Origin: Lachnospiraceae bacterium
GTDB lineage: Bacteria > Bacillota > Clostridia > Lachnospirales > Lachnospiraceae
Assembly (NCBI GenBank): GCA_017961385.1
Contig: JAGCXJ010000010.1
Coordinates: 1-7,240, forward strand
Length of the DNA: 7,240 nt
Direction of reading: 5' to 3'
A program made the position numbers and the translations under genes. Positions within the stretch are counted from its first letter, which is position 1, and each line of letters begins with the position of its first letter. This document shows, one piece after another, positions 1 through 6,155 of this stretch. A model generated the notes under the pieces. That model searched no databases. It worked only from the letters and a program-made list of their open reading frames with translations, and was not told where the DNA came from.

Positions 1-2343
1 AAGAGCAAGAAGCATGAAGAACAGTCTGACTGCGAGCCTTTCAAAGAATGTCGGCTCTTTTACTACACTGAAGCGCTTCTCTGACAGCACCTCATGGCTT
101 CTGTTGTCTAGTATCTGTATATGCAGTGTATAGTTTCCGTATCTTAATCCTGTATATTCAAGAGGAGTGATCCTGCTCTGGTTTGCTGTTATGCCTTCAT
201 CATCGTTTCCTTCAAGATACATCTTTACAAGAGGATCCGAGATCGTATAATCAAGGATCGCAGGATTTATCTGGATACGTCTGCTTCCAGCCGGAAGAAC
301 ATATCTGCCCGATTCATCCGCTCCTATCTCTGTTCCGTCACAGTAGATGCTTCTCACACCGAGTATCGTTCTGCCCGAGAAATCATACATCGCGGATGTA
401 TTTACTACCGAAACTCCTGTCTGACCCGCAACATAGAGGTTTCCTTTGTTATCAACACTGCTGTAGCAGTGTGATATGGGAATGCTCGTAAGTCCGTTTG
501 TATGATTGCAGAGCTTATAGTTTGTTATATCATCATTTATGGCTTCATCGGCTTCAACAATGAATATGCCGCATGAAGATAAAAACCATAAGAACTCATC
601 CTCTCCGAATATAACGTCAAAGTTGTTGTTATACGGGAATGTGGTCAGAGGTATTATCTTTCCGTCCTTTATATATTCAACCGAATTTGATGTGATCACC
701 CAGAGCACATTTCTTTTTTCATCGCGTTTTATACGCATTATTACATCGCTGCCAAGGCCGTCTTCAGTACCGAGTCTTTCTATCTTATCATCGTCAATGA
801 TATATACGCCGTCGCCGTCCGTACCGGCATATATCTCTCCTCCAAAGCCTTCTGAAACGGTTAAGATCACAGGGTTTTTAAGTCCGTCCCTTTTTGTGTA
901 GCTCTTGACTACTCTGTCATCCTTTAAGATGGCAACACCTTCATCGGTTCCTACAATGATCCTTTCATCGCTCATCTCATATGTGCAGCGTATGTCATTG
1001 CTCGGAAGACCGTCTTTTACAGTATAATCCGTAAGCGCTCCGCCCATATCAAGACGCACCAGTCCCAGAGAGCTTGAATATGTTGAAAACCATGTATGGG
1101 TTCTCGAGTCGTTCATGATGCAGCGGATCCTCGCATTCTTGAAATGTTCGGTTAATCCGTTGAATTTCTCATGATAGTTCTGATCGATGACCTTAAGACC
1201 GTTATCCGTTCCCGCATAGAGATATGTGCCTCTCTTGCATGTGGCATTTACGACAACAGGCTCTATTCCGGCAGCTCCCGTTATATCAAGGAAATTGTCG
1301 GCAGCAAACTTCATCACACCGTATCTTGATGAGGCAAACCACATGTTTCCCTGAAGATCCGATGTTATCATCTCATACTGATCCTTTATGGGAGTTGACT
1401 CAAATGCGACGAAAACATCATGATCGTTGACATATCCCGTGATATGAGTCGATGCTACCCACAGCCTGGTACAGGCAAAATCCATCCAGTGGATATTTGC
1501 GGCCGGCTTTATATCGATCCTCTTCATGTGACTGTATGAATCCGAGAGCTTCCCGTAATATACATAATCCTTGCTCGTACCGAAATACAGCATTCCGGGA
1601 TTTTCGGGGTCAGGAAGGATCGTTGTGATCTTTTCCATGGTAGTATCGGACTTTGACCTGTAATCTCCGATGCCGTTTACGGAAATGGTGAATACCTCGC
1701 CGTTTCCTGTATGTCCGTATACCGTCCTGTTGGAATCTGAGGCGAGTCTGAGTATCCTCTCGCTGTTTATCCTTTCATCGTCGATCCTGTGCAGGTTCAT
1801 CCTTGCATCGACATAGTTTATGCCTGCTGTTGAACCTATGAATACGTTGCCTCTTGAATCCTCGGCAAACGCGCTTATCGAATCCGATGAGAGGCCTTCG
1901 TTTTTGGTATATCTTATGCGGTCTGTGCCGTCTATCACGACAACGCCGCTTTCGTTTGTTGCAACCCAGATCCTTCCTGAGCTGTCCTCAAACATATATC
2001 TTGCGCTTGTAAGGCCGTCATTTACAGGAAGCTTTTCAAAGTTTATGCCGTCATATCTTACTACACCGCTGTTTCCGCCTATCCAGATATATCCGTCACG
2101 GGTAGCAAGGACACAGTTGGCTTCTGAAGTGGGCAGTCCGTTTGAAGCATCATAAAGAACAGGCAGAAAATATGCCCCCTTTATCTGCTCTGTTGCGGCA
2201 TAGCCTCCTCCTATCATATGCTTTTTTGCACTTTCCTCAGTCTCGTTTTCATCAGTCTGAGCTGCATATGCACTAAAGCCTGCTAAAAAGGCAAGGATGA
2301 GACAAAGCATCGCTGTTAAGTTTTTAAAGCGTTTTCCTATCAT
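1..2343 (-). CDS. Secreted two-component-regulator beta-propeller sensor with Y_Y_Y domain (C-terminus beyond window)
   Basis: Open from an ATG at 2343 to the window edge: 781 codons with no stop. Residues 1-28 form a signal peptide (basic start, LCLILAFLAGF core, likely cleavage after AYA or AYAA). Residues about 60-650 hold Reg_prop repeats of the pattern 'dGL.s..i...eD..G.iWvgT..Gv', clear at 69-95, 109-136, 149-175, 322-345, 376-385, 444-471, 486-515, 528-556 and 617-645; a stretch near 190-300 is degenerate. This amount fits two seven-bladed propellers. Residues about 700-762 match the Y_Y_Y fold ('GLRYGNYTLHIQILD'), and a membrane helix begins near 769. Family knowledge: such proteins sense extracytoplasmic ligands, often glycans, and pass the signal to a cytoplasmic kinase, GGDEF, HD-GYP or DNA-binding domain; which one cannot be seen here. 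The start is fixed by AGGAG five bases upstream, and the ATG overlaps the stop of the HD-GYP gene (ATGA), implying translational coupling. Confidence 0.93.
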   Translation of the reverse strand, partial: MIGKRFKNLTAMLCLILAFLAGFSAYAAQTDENETEESAKKHMIGGGYAATEQIKGAYFLPVLYDASNGLPTSEANCVLATRDGYIWIGGNSGVVRYDGINFEKLPVNDGLTSARYMFEDSSGRIWVATNESGVVVIDGTDRIRYTKNEGLSSDSISAFAEDSRGNVFIGSTAGINYVDARMNLHRIDDERINSERILRLASDSNRTVYGHTGNGEVFTISVNGIGDYRSKSDTTMEKITTILPDPENPGMLYFGTSKDYVYYGKLSDSYSHMKRIDIKPAANIHWMDFACTRLWVASTHITGYVNDHDVFVAFESTPIKDQYEMITSDLQGNMWFASSRYGVMKFAADNFLDITGAAGIEPVVVNATCKRGTYLYAGTDNGLKVIDQNYHEKFNGLTEHFKNARIRCIMNDSRTHTWFSTYSSSLGLVRLDMGGALTDYTVKDGLPSNDIRCTYEMSDERIIVGTDEGVAILKDDRVVKSYTKRDGLKNPVILTVSEGFGGEIYAGTDGDGVYIIDDDKIERLGTEDGLGSDVIMRIKRDEKRNVLWVITSNSVEYIKDGKIIPLTTFPYNNNFDVIFGEDEFLWFLSSCGIFIVEADEAINDDITNYKLCNHTNGLTSIPISHCYSSVDNKGNLYVAGQTGVSVVNTSAMYDFSGRTILGVRSIYCDGTEIGADESGRYVLPAGSRRIQINPAILDYTISDPLVKMYLEGNDDEGITANQSRITPLEYTGLRYGNYTLHIQILDNRSHEVLSEKRFSVVKEPTFFERLAVRLFFMLLAL

Positions 2344-4496
2344 TGTATCTCCTGATACCTCTTAAGTACTTTCCTTACTTCTGCAGACGATTCCACAAAT
2401 ACTTCCACACACTTCGGATCAAACTGTGTACCCGAACCGTCCTTTATTATCTGCATCGCTTTTTCAAACGGGAATGCCGGCTTGTATACTCTTGCCGAAG
2501 AAAGAGCATCAAATACATCTGCGACTGCCATTATACGTGCAGAAAGCGGAATGACTTCTCCGTGAAGTCCTTCCGGATATCCTTTTCCGTCCCATCTTTC
2601 ATGATGATATGCGGCCATGTTTCTGGCTTCCTTAAGATAATTGTCTCCCTCCATAGAGCTTATGGCATTCTCCATTATCTTCCTGCCTGCTATCGTATGG
2701 TTTTTCATTATCTCGTATTCATCATCAGTCAGCTTTCCCGGCTTGTTTAGTATCGCATCTGGTATATTGATCTTTCCAACATCATGAAGGGGAGCACTCA
2801 TCTCAACGTCTCTCATATATTTGTCGGTGATCTTTTCAGCATAGTAGCCGTTTCTCTTAAGTCCCTGCAGAATGATCCTCACATATGCGGCGGTCTTTGC
2901 GACATGAGCGCCTGTATCCGAGTCTCTGCTCTCGACCATGTCCGCCATTGTGATGATAAGAACGTTCTGCATCTTGGCTATCGCTTCGGTCTTGTTCTTG
3001 TTATCGTTAAGCTGCTCGAGCGTATCTCCGGTAAGCTTGCAGAAAGCTCTGTAGAGCTGTTCGACCTCATCATTTGTATGTATGTCGAGCTCCTCGATCT
3101 TTTCAAGGCTCTCTTTGTTTGTTCCGTCCGCACTGTCTGCCAGGTCATTTGCAAATGCCGTCATGCTCATTATGGGCATTACTATGTGATATCTGGTCGT
3201 AAGTATGCTTATAGCGACTATGAGTAAAAGGAAGCCCGCAAACAGAAGAAGGACTCTTCCTGCAAAATGCTCGAGCTGGATCCCAACAAGATCGGATTCG
3301 ACGTTTGCGACCGCATAGCAGACACACTTTCCGTCCTTGTCATAAACAGGATAATATGAGCATAAAAAGCTCCCGTATTTATCCTCAAGAAGCACTGGCT
3401 CTATCTTTTCGCCGGCAAGCAGCTTATCAAGATATGGCATCATTCCCTCTTCAAAATCAATGACCAGTCCCGGGGGATCTCCCGGTACAAAAGTTCCGTC
3501 GTTTAGTAAGGTATCCATATCTAAGAGGTCATGACACCCGTCCTCTTTTATCTTGTAGACATATAAGAATGCTATATCAGGCGAGCTGTTCTTAAGTATA
3601 GAGAGTCTTTCTCTTGTCTTTGTATATCCGGGTGCCAGGTTTCCGCGCTTCATATAGTCATCGGCCATATCAGGATCTATCTCCGCAGCGGCTATATATG
3701 ACATCTGTGTTGCGGATGCAGACAGTGATTCCAGCGAATTGTTCCTGAAGCTTATGATAGAGAATGCAAGAGCGACAACAGTCATCAGAAGTGTAGAAAA
3801 TATGATGATGAGATTGATCCTTGTTCCTATCGATATCCTGCCCTTTAATCTCTTTGAAGCAGCAGAAAGCTCCTGCGGCGACATGGGCTTCTGTCTCCAT
3901 GAAGACAGTCTTACCAGATCCTTTACCTTTGAAGGCGTAAACTTTATTATCATCATCGATATCGCTACGGAAATAGCCTTGTCGATGGCATCAGTGATAT
4001 AGGTCGATATCATATGACAGCCCCATACGCTGATCCCAAGATGCGATGACAGAAAGTCTGAAAATGAGACTATCAAAGGATAATCCGAGGGAGATCTGTA
4101 AAGATACCACGTGATCTCAGCTCCTATCCCTCCGCCTATGAGCGCCAGTATAAGGACATAGTATATCTCATGATATTTATGTTTTCTCAGTCTTGAATGT
4201 TCACCGAAGTAGGATGCCGAAAAGATCGCTATCAGCATGTTAAGCGGTGCATAGAAAATGGACTCTCCGTCCATAAAGAAATTAACGGCATTTGTGACAA
4301 ATGCCGTGATTATACCGGGCACGATGCCTCCCATTGCGGTGGCTATGATCGTCCCTACGGTATCTATATAGAAAGGCAGCTGTGTTGCCCTTACGACCAT
4401 GGACAACAGTATGTTAAGAACTATAGATATCACCATCAGCGATAAGACCGCAGGATGGAAGATACTGTTTTTCTTTCTTTCGAACTTGTGGTTCAT
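2340..4496 (-). CDS. Membrane receptor with S-component-like N-terminal module, Cache-like domain, HAMP and HD-GYP c-di-GMP phosphodiesterase
   Basis: The 718-residue protein predicts hydrolysis of the second messenger c-di-GMP in response to an external signal. Residues 13-186 hold about six hydrophobic segments; 'LPFYIDTVGTIIATAMGG' (40-57) and 'FYAPLNMLIA' (81-90) resemble ECF-transporter S components. A helix at 226-249, an outside domain at 250-410 that looks Cache/PAS-like, and a helix at 411-433 follow. HAMP covers about 434-495 (P441; D476-E477). HD-GYP covers about 505-715, with E522, H531, H571-D572 and K575 (HDVGK), H600, H631-H632, G638-Y640-P641 and D660, so all expected metal and GYP residues are present and it should be active. 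It starts two bases after the stop of the small membrane protein; AGGA lies 12 bases upstream, somewhat far. It overlaps the propeller gene by four bases. The S-component resemblance is my pattern recognition; the HD-GYP call is firm. Confidence 0.95.
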   Translation of the reverse strand: MNHKFERKKNSIFHPAVLSLMVISIVLNILLSMVVRATQLPFYIDTVGTIIATAMGGIVPGIITAFVTNAVNFFMDGESIFYAPLNMLIAIFSASYFGEHSRLRKHKYHEIYYVLILALIGGGIGAEITWYLYRSPSDYPLIVSFSDFLSSHLGISVWGCHMISTYITDAIDKAISVAISMMIIKFTPSKVKDLVRLSSWRQKPMSPQELSAASKRLKGRISIGTRINLIIIFSTLLMTVVALAFSIISFRNNSLESLSASATQMSYIAAAEIDPDMADDYMKRGNLAPGYTKTRERLSILKNSSPDIAFLYVYKIKEDGCHDLLDMDTLLNDGTFVPGDPPGLVIDFEEGMMPYLDKLLAGEKIEPVLLEDKYGSFLCSYYPVYDKDGKCVCYAVANVESDLVGIQLEHFAGRVLLLFAGFLLLIVAISILTTRYHIVMPIMSMTAFANDLADSADGTNKESLEKIEELDIHTNDEVEQLYRAFCKLTGDTLEQLNDNKNKTEAIAKMQNVLIITMADMVESRDSDTGAHVAKTAAYVRIILQGLKRNGYYAEKITDKYMRDVEMSAPLHDVGKINIPDAILNKPGKLTDDEYEIMKNHTIAGRKIMENAISSMEGDNYLKEARNMAAYHHERWDGKGYPEGLHGEVIPLSARIMAVADVFDALSSARVYKPAFPFEKAMQIIKDGSGTQFDPKCVEVFVESSAEVRKVLKRYQEIQ
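2349..2353 (-). promoter_or_regulatory. Ribosome binding site AGGAG of the propeller sensor gene
   Basis: AGGAG lies five bases before the ATG at 2343, entirely inside the last codons of the HD-GYP gene. It decides the start: the next in-frame ATG (residue 12) would cut off the basic end of the signal peptide. The upstream frame ends in TGA directly followed by in-frame TAG, so ribosomes leaving that gene stop right at this start. Confidence 0.75.
4285..4307. repeat. Perfect 10-bp inverted repeat inside the HD-GYP receptor gene
   Basis: ACGGCATTTG and CAAATGCCGT face each other around a three-base centre, giving a stem-loop of ten perfect pairs in the mRNA. It falls in codons for about residues 64-71 ('TAFVTNAV') in the S-component-like part. 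No U-run follows on the minus strand, so it is not a terminator of the usual kind. It may be chance under coding constraint; the half CAAATGCCGT also occurs at 3152-3161 in the HAMP region, where CATTTGCAAATG (3146-3157) is a 12-base palindrome. Confidence 0.6.
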
Positions 4497-4498
4497 AT

Positions 4499-4804
4499 CT
4501 AGCTAATGTCCTGTATCTTTTTGTAATGCTGTATAGCTAACATAGCACATATTCCGGCGGCAAACGCTATAAGAGCCACAAGGATATATCCCCCCATCTC
4601 GGGTGCGAGCATGAATCCTCCGAAGTAGTCGGATTCGTAGCTGCGTGTTCCGCTGCTCCTGTATACGATGAATGAAAACATGCCAATGGTAAGGAGCAGA
4701 ACAAGAAGATTGCACGCAAAAAGCTTTCTGCGTTCACTCCTTATCTGCAGTCCGCGTTTTCTTTCCATGACTATATTTAATGTTTCATCAAGATCGTATT
4801 TCAA
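4499..4804 (-). CDS. Small two-helix membrane protein of unknown function, TTG start
   Basis: I do not recognise this 101-residue protein. Residues 1-28 are charged and basic toward the membrane ('ERKRGLQIRSERRK', 14-27), predicted cytoplasmic. Helix one spans about 29-48, helix two about 70-92, with a roughly 20-residue outside loop and a short basic tail (KK at 95-96), giving an N-in/C-in hairpin. The start is TTG: GGAGG sits seven bases upstream, an in-frame TAG lies two codons before it, and the next ATG is residue 13 without a ribosome site. Its stop lies two bases before the HD-GYP receptor start, so it heads a three-gene unit. By position it could be a partner of one of the receptors; nothing in its sequence proves that. 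There are no lipobox or enzyme motifs. Confidence 0.82.
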   Translation of the reverse strand: MKYDLDETLNIVMERKRGLQIRSERRKLFACNLLVLLLTIGMFSFIVYRSSGTRSYESDYFGGFMLAPEMGGYILVALIAFAAGICAMLAIQHYKKIQDIS

Positions 4805-4811
4805 TTTCTAT

Positions 4812-4816
4812 CCTCC
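4812..4816 (-). promoter_or_regulatory. Ribosome binding site GGAGG deciding the TTG start
   Basis: A perfect GGAGG lies seven bases before TTG at 4804. Because the frame closes with TAG just upstream and no ATG is near, this site is the main evidence that TTG is the true start. Confidence 0.8.
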
Positions 4817-4841
4817 GAAATCCTTCACATCTTAATAATCA

Positions 4842-4857
4842 TACACTCTTTAGTGTA
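4842..4857. repeat. Short inverted repeat over the stop codon of the hydrolase gene
   Basis: TACACT and AGTGTA pair around a four-base loop. The element overlaps the TAA stop (4850-4852) of the hydrolase and sits about 38 bases before the TTG start of the next gene. No U-run follows it on the minus strand, so it is a poor terminator; it could be an operator, an mRNA-processing hairpin or chance. TATGAT beside it (4839-4844, minus strand) could be a -10 box for the signalling operon, but I see no matching -35 at the right distance. Confidence 0.35.
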
Positions 4858-5557
4858 ACAAATCATGACTTTTTGTCTGTCCGATGCACCATTCATAGCC
4901 TTTTGCGCATCTTTTTGCCACATCTGTAAAGTGATTGCCCTCATTAAACTCAAGAGCACAGTTACAAATGTCATCTTCTGCCAGCAGTGCAAACTGCATT
5001 TTCATGCATTCCTCGACCTTTTTCATGACCGGATTCTTTGTATCGCTCTCTCTGTCGCCGAGACTTAAGTATACATTCCTGCACCTGATCCTGTTTTCTT
5101 TTGCAAAGTCTGTCCAGCCATTGAACCAGACAGATGCGCTTGCAGCCATTACCGCACTGAACATATCCGTCTGATATGCGCTCCACAGACAAAAGAGTCC
5201 CGCGAGCGAATATCCGCCCAGTATCACACATATATCATCGTCAAGATCATGCTCTTTCTTTAGCTGCGGGATGAAATACTTTGTAAGATCATCAAGAGTT
5301 TCCTTTGCAGCCCCTTCAAAGTTCTTCTTTCCGAATACGGCTTTTGCCTTCCATGGTGAAAGATCCTTGTTCCAGTCGTTTACGACATAGCCTGCAAGAA
5401 GAAAAGGACGCTCAATGGCACTGCTTATGATATGATACTGTTCCGAGAGCATGTCTATCATATCCTCATCCACCATCTGGATCAGGATTATCTTCGGATC
5501 TTTTGCACAGTATACGATTTTATCCCTGTATGTGCGATTCTTCATCATTTCCTTCAT
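4850..5557 (-). CDS. Alpha/beta-hydrolase-fold putative esterase (esterase D / Fes-IroE type)
   Basis: The 235-residue protein has the layout of the putative-esterase family (PF00756-like): an early strand 'KIILIQMVDED' (22-32), nucleophile elbow GGYSLAGL at 114-121 with S117, a following 'AVMAASASVWFNGW' stretch (135-148) typical of this group, an acidic turn 'LGDRESD' (166-172) with D168 or D172 as the likely acid, and 'GNHF' (207-210) giving H209. The Ser-Asp-His order and spacing are complete, so it should be active. There is no signal peptide, so it is probably cytoplasmic. Family members hydrolyse small esters, including siderophore esters, acylated sugars and S-formylglutathione; the substrate here cannot be told, and no siderophore genes are visible. 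ATG at 5557 has AAGGG eight bases upstream; ATGs at residues 4 and 5 are alternatives. It ends 45 bases before the small membrane protein gene and may be read through into it. Confidence 0.87.
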   Translation of the reverse strand: MKEMMKNRTYRDKIVYCAKDPKIILIQMVDEDMIDMLSEQYHIISSAIERPFLLAGYVVNDWNKDLSPWKAKAVFGKKNFEGAAKETLDDLTKYFIPQLKKEHDLDDDICVILGGYSLAGLFCLWSAYQTDMFSAVMAASASVWFNGWTDFAKENRIRCRNVYLSLGDRESDTKNPVMKKVEECMKMQFALLAEDDICNCALEFNEGNHFTDVAKRCAKGYEWCIGQTKSHDLLH

Positions 5558-5565
5558 TGCAAAAA

Positions 5566-5586
5566 CCCTTAAATCTGATCACTATA
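5566..5586 (-). promoter_or_regulatory. Possible promoter -10 box and ribosome site of the hydrolase gene
   Basis: On the minus strand TATAGT (5581-5586) matches the sigma-A -10 consensus at five of six bases, and AAGGG (5566-5570) follows as the ribosome site. The -35 candidates at 16-18 bases are poor, so the box is only suggestive. It lies between the terminator of the preceding gene and the hydrolase start, where a promoter would be needed; the implied leader is under 20 bases. Confidence 0.3.
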
Positions 5587-5614
5587 AATATCTCAAAATA
5601 AGCGTAACAGATCC

Positions 5615-5644
5615 TCAAAAAGACCGGATAAGAAACCCGGTCTT
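5615..5644 (-). terminator. Rho-independent terminator after the interrupted secreted-protein gene
   Basis: On the minus strand AAGACCGG (5644-5637) pairs perfectly with CCGGTCTT (5627-5620) around a nine-base loop, and the U-run continues to give five consecutive U. It begins about eight bases after the TAA at 5652-5654. The opposite strand has no T-run, so it works in the minus direction only. It separates the secreted protein gene from the hydrolase gene. The U-run is short, so some readthrough is possible. Confidence 0.8.
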
Positions 5645-5651
5645 AAAATAT

Positions 5652-6152
5652 TTAATCCAGAACGCTGTAAAAGCTGTCTATGTTTTCCTCAGGAAGCAGG
5701 ACCGGATCCCAGCCGTAGTCCCTGTACTGCCTGATATCAAGACTGTTTGCTGCCGCATAGTTTGCTATGATCTGAGCTCTGTCTTTCTGCTTTTTCTCTT
5801 CGTCGGCCTGCGCTTTTATAAGATCATTATAGTACTCTTTGAATATCTTCTTTGCACTCGGCTCATAATCGCTTCCGTCACCGACCAGATCAAAGGATTT
5901 TACTTCATATCCGTTCTCTCCCTTAATGATATGCATGCATCCAGGGTATGATCCTCCGGATACGCATTCAAGGGTATCTGCGTTAAGATTGTAGTTATAA
6001 AGCCAGAAATCTCCGTAAAGATCGATATCTCCGCCTTGGAGGACATCCTCTTTTACGATGACGGGAGAAGGTATCGAAACATCGGCCGGCTCATAGTTTC
6101 CTGAAAATTCATCTATGATATATCTGTATACTTCACTGTAGAACTGCTCAGG
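5652..6152 (-). pseudogene. C-terminal domain of the secreted protein, separated from its N-terminal part by an in-frame TGA
   Basis: These 166 codons follow directly, in the same frame, the TGA at 6153-6155 and end at TAA (5652-5654). The translation begins 'PEQFYSEVYRYIIDEF' and holds motifs I recall from secreted proteins of Clostridia, though I cannot name the family: 'YGDFWLYNYNLNADTL', 'CVSGGSYPGCMHIIK', a 'VGDGSDYEPSAKKIF' segment, a charged helix (KAQADEEKKQKDRAQ) and 'YRDYGWDPVLLP' near the end. There is no ATG, GTG or TTG with a ribosome site after the TGA; the first in-frame ATG (5936) falls inside the conserved core. It therefore cannot easily be an independent gene, and is best read as the C-terminal domain of the upstream frame, expressed only if the TGA is read through or is an error. 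The motif pattern looks undecayed, so any break is recent or only apparent. Confidence 0.7.
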
Positions 6153-6155
6153 TCA
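6153..6155 (-). other. In-frame TGA interrupting the secreted-protein gene
   Basis: The minus strand reads CCC TGA CCT GAG, splitting 'ALPKYEYP' from 'PEQFYSEV'. The stop lies in a tandem pair of the five-mer CCTGA (6148-6157). The following base is C, a context known in bacteria to weaken UGA termination (the prfB recoding site is also UGAC). All 26 Trp codons I counted in this window's genes are TGG, which argues against a genome-wide change of UGA meaning. I see no convincing selenocysteine-insertion stem-loop just downstream. Confidence 0.85.

Noticed and set aside
183..2155. Plus-strand open frames opposite the propeller gene
   Set aside because: The minus frame is continuous for 781 codons with a signal peptide and propeller repeats; the plus frames are low-complexity Ser/Pro-rich shadows without ribosome sites.
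2343..3227. Plus-strand open frames opposite the HD-GYP receptor gene
   Set aside because: They mirror a gene with complete HD-GYP and HAMP motifs; their Cys/His/Tyr-rich translations are typical antisense composition.
3470..3490. GC-rich inverted repeat CCGGG...CCCGG
   Set aside because: A five-pair repeat arising from Gly-Asp-Pro-Pro-Gly codons in the receptor; short, no U-run, probably chance.
5652..5936. Separate 94-codon gene starting at the ATG at 5936
   Set aside because: The ATG lies inside a conserved-looking core (GGSYPGCMHIIK), there is no ribosome site, and the frame is coding upstream back to the TGA and beyond.
5451..5951. Plus-strand open frame of about 166 codons
   Set aside because: It spans the terminator, the hydrolase start and the C-terminal domain of the secreted protein, all well supported on the minus strand, and its translation is Ile/Phe/Val-rich without domain motifs.
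6100..6155. Selenocysteine at the TGA
   Set aside because: The codon sits in a Pro-rich link between domains, not at a redox-like site, and no clear stem-loop with a GGU-type apex is seen downstream. Not excluded, only unsupported.
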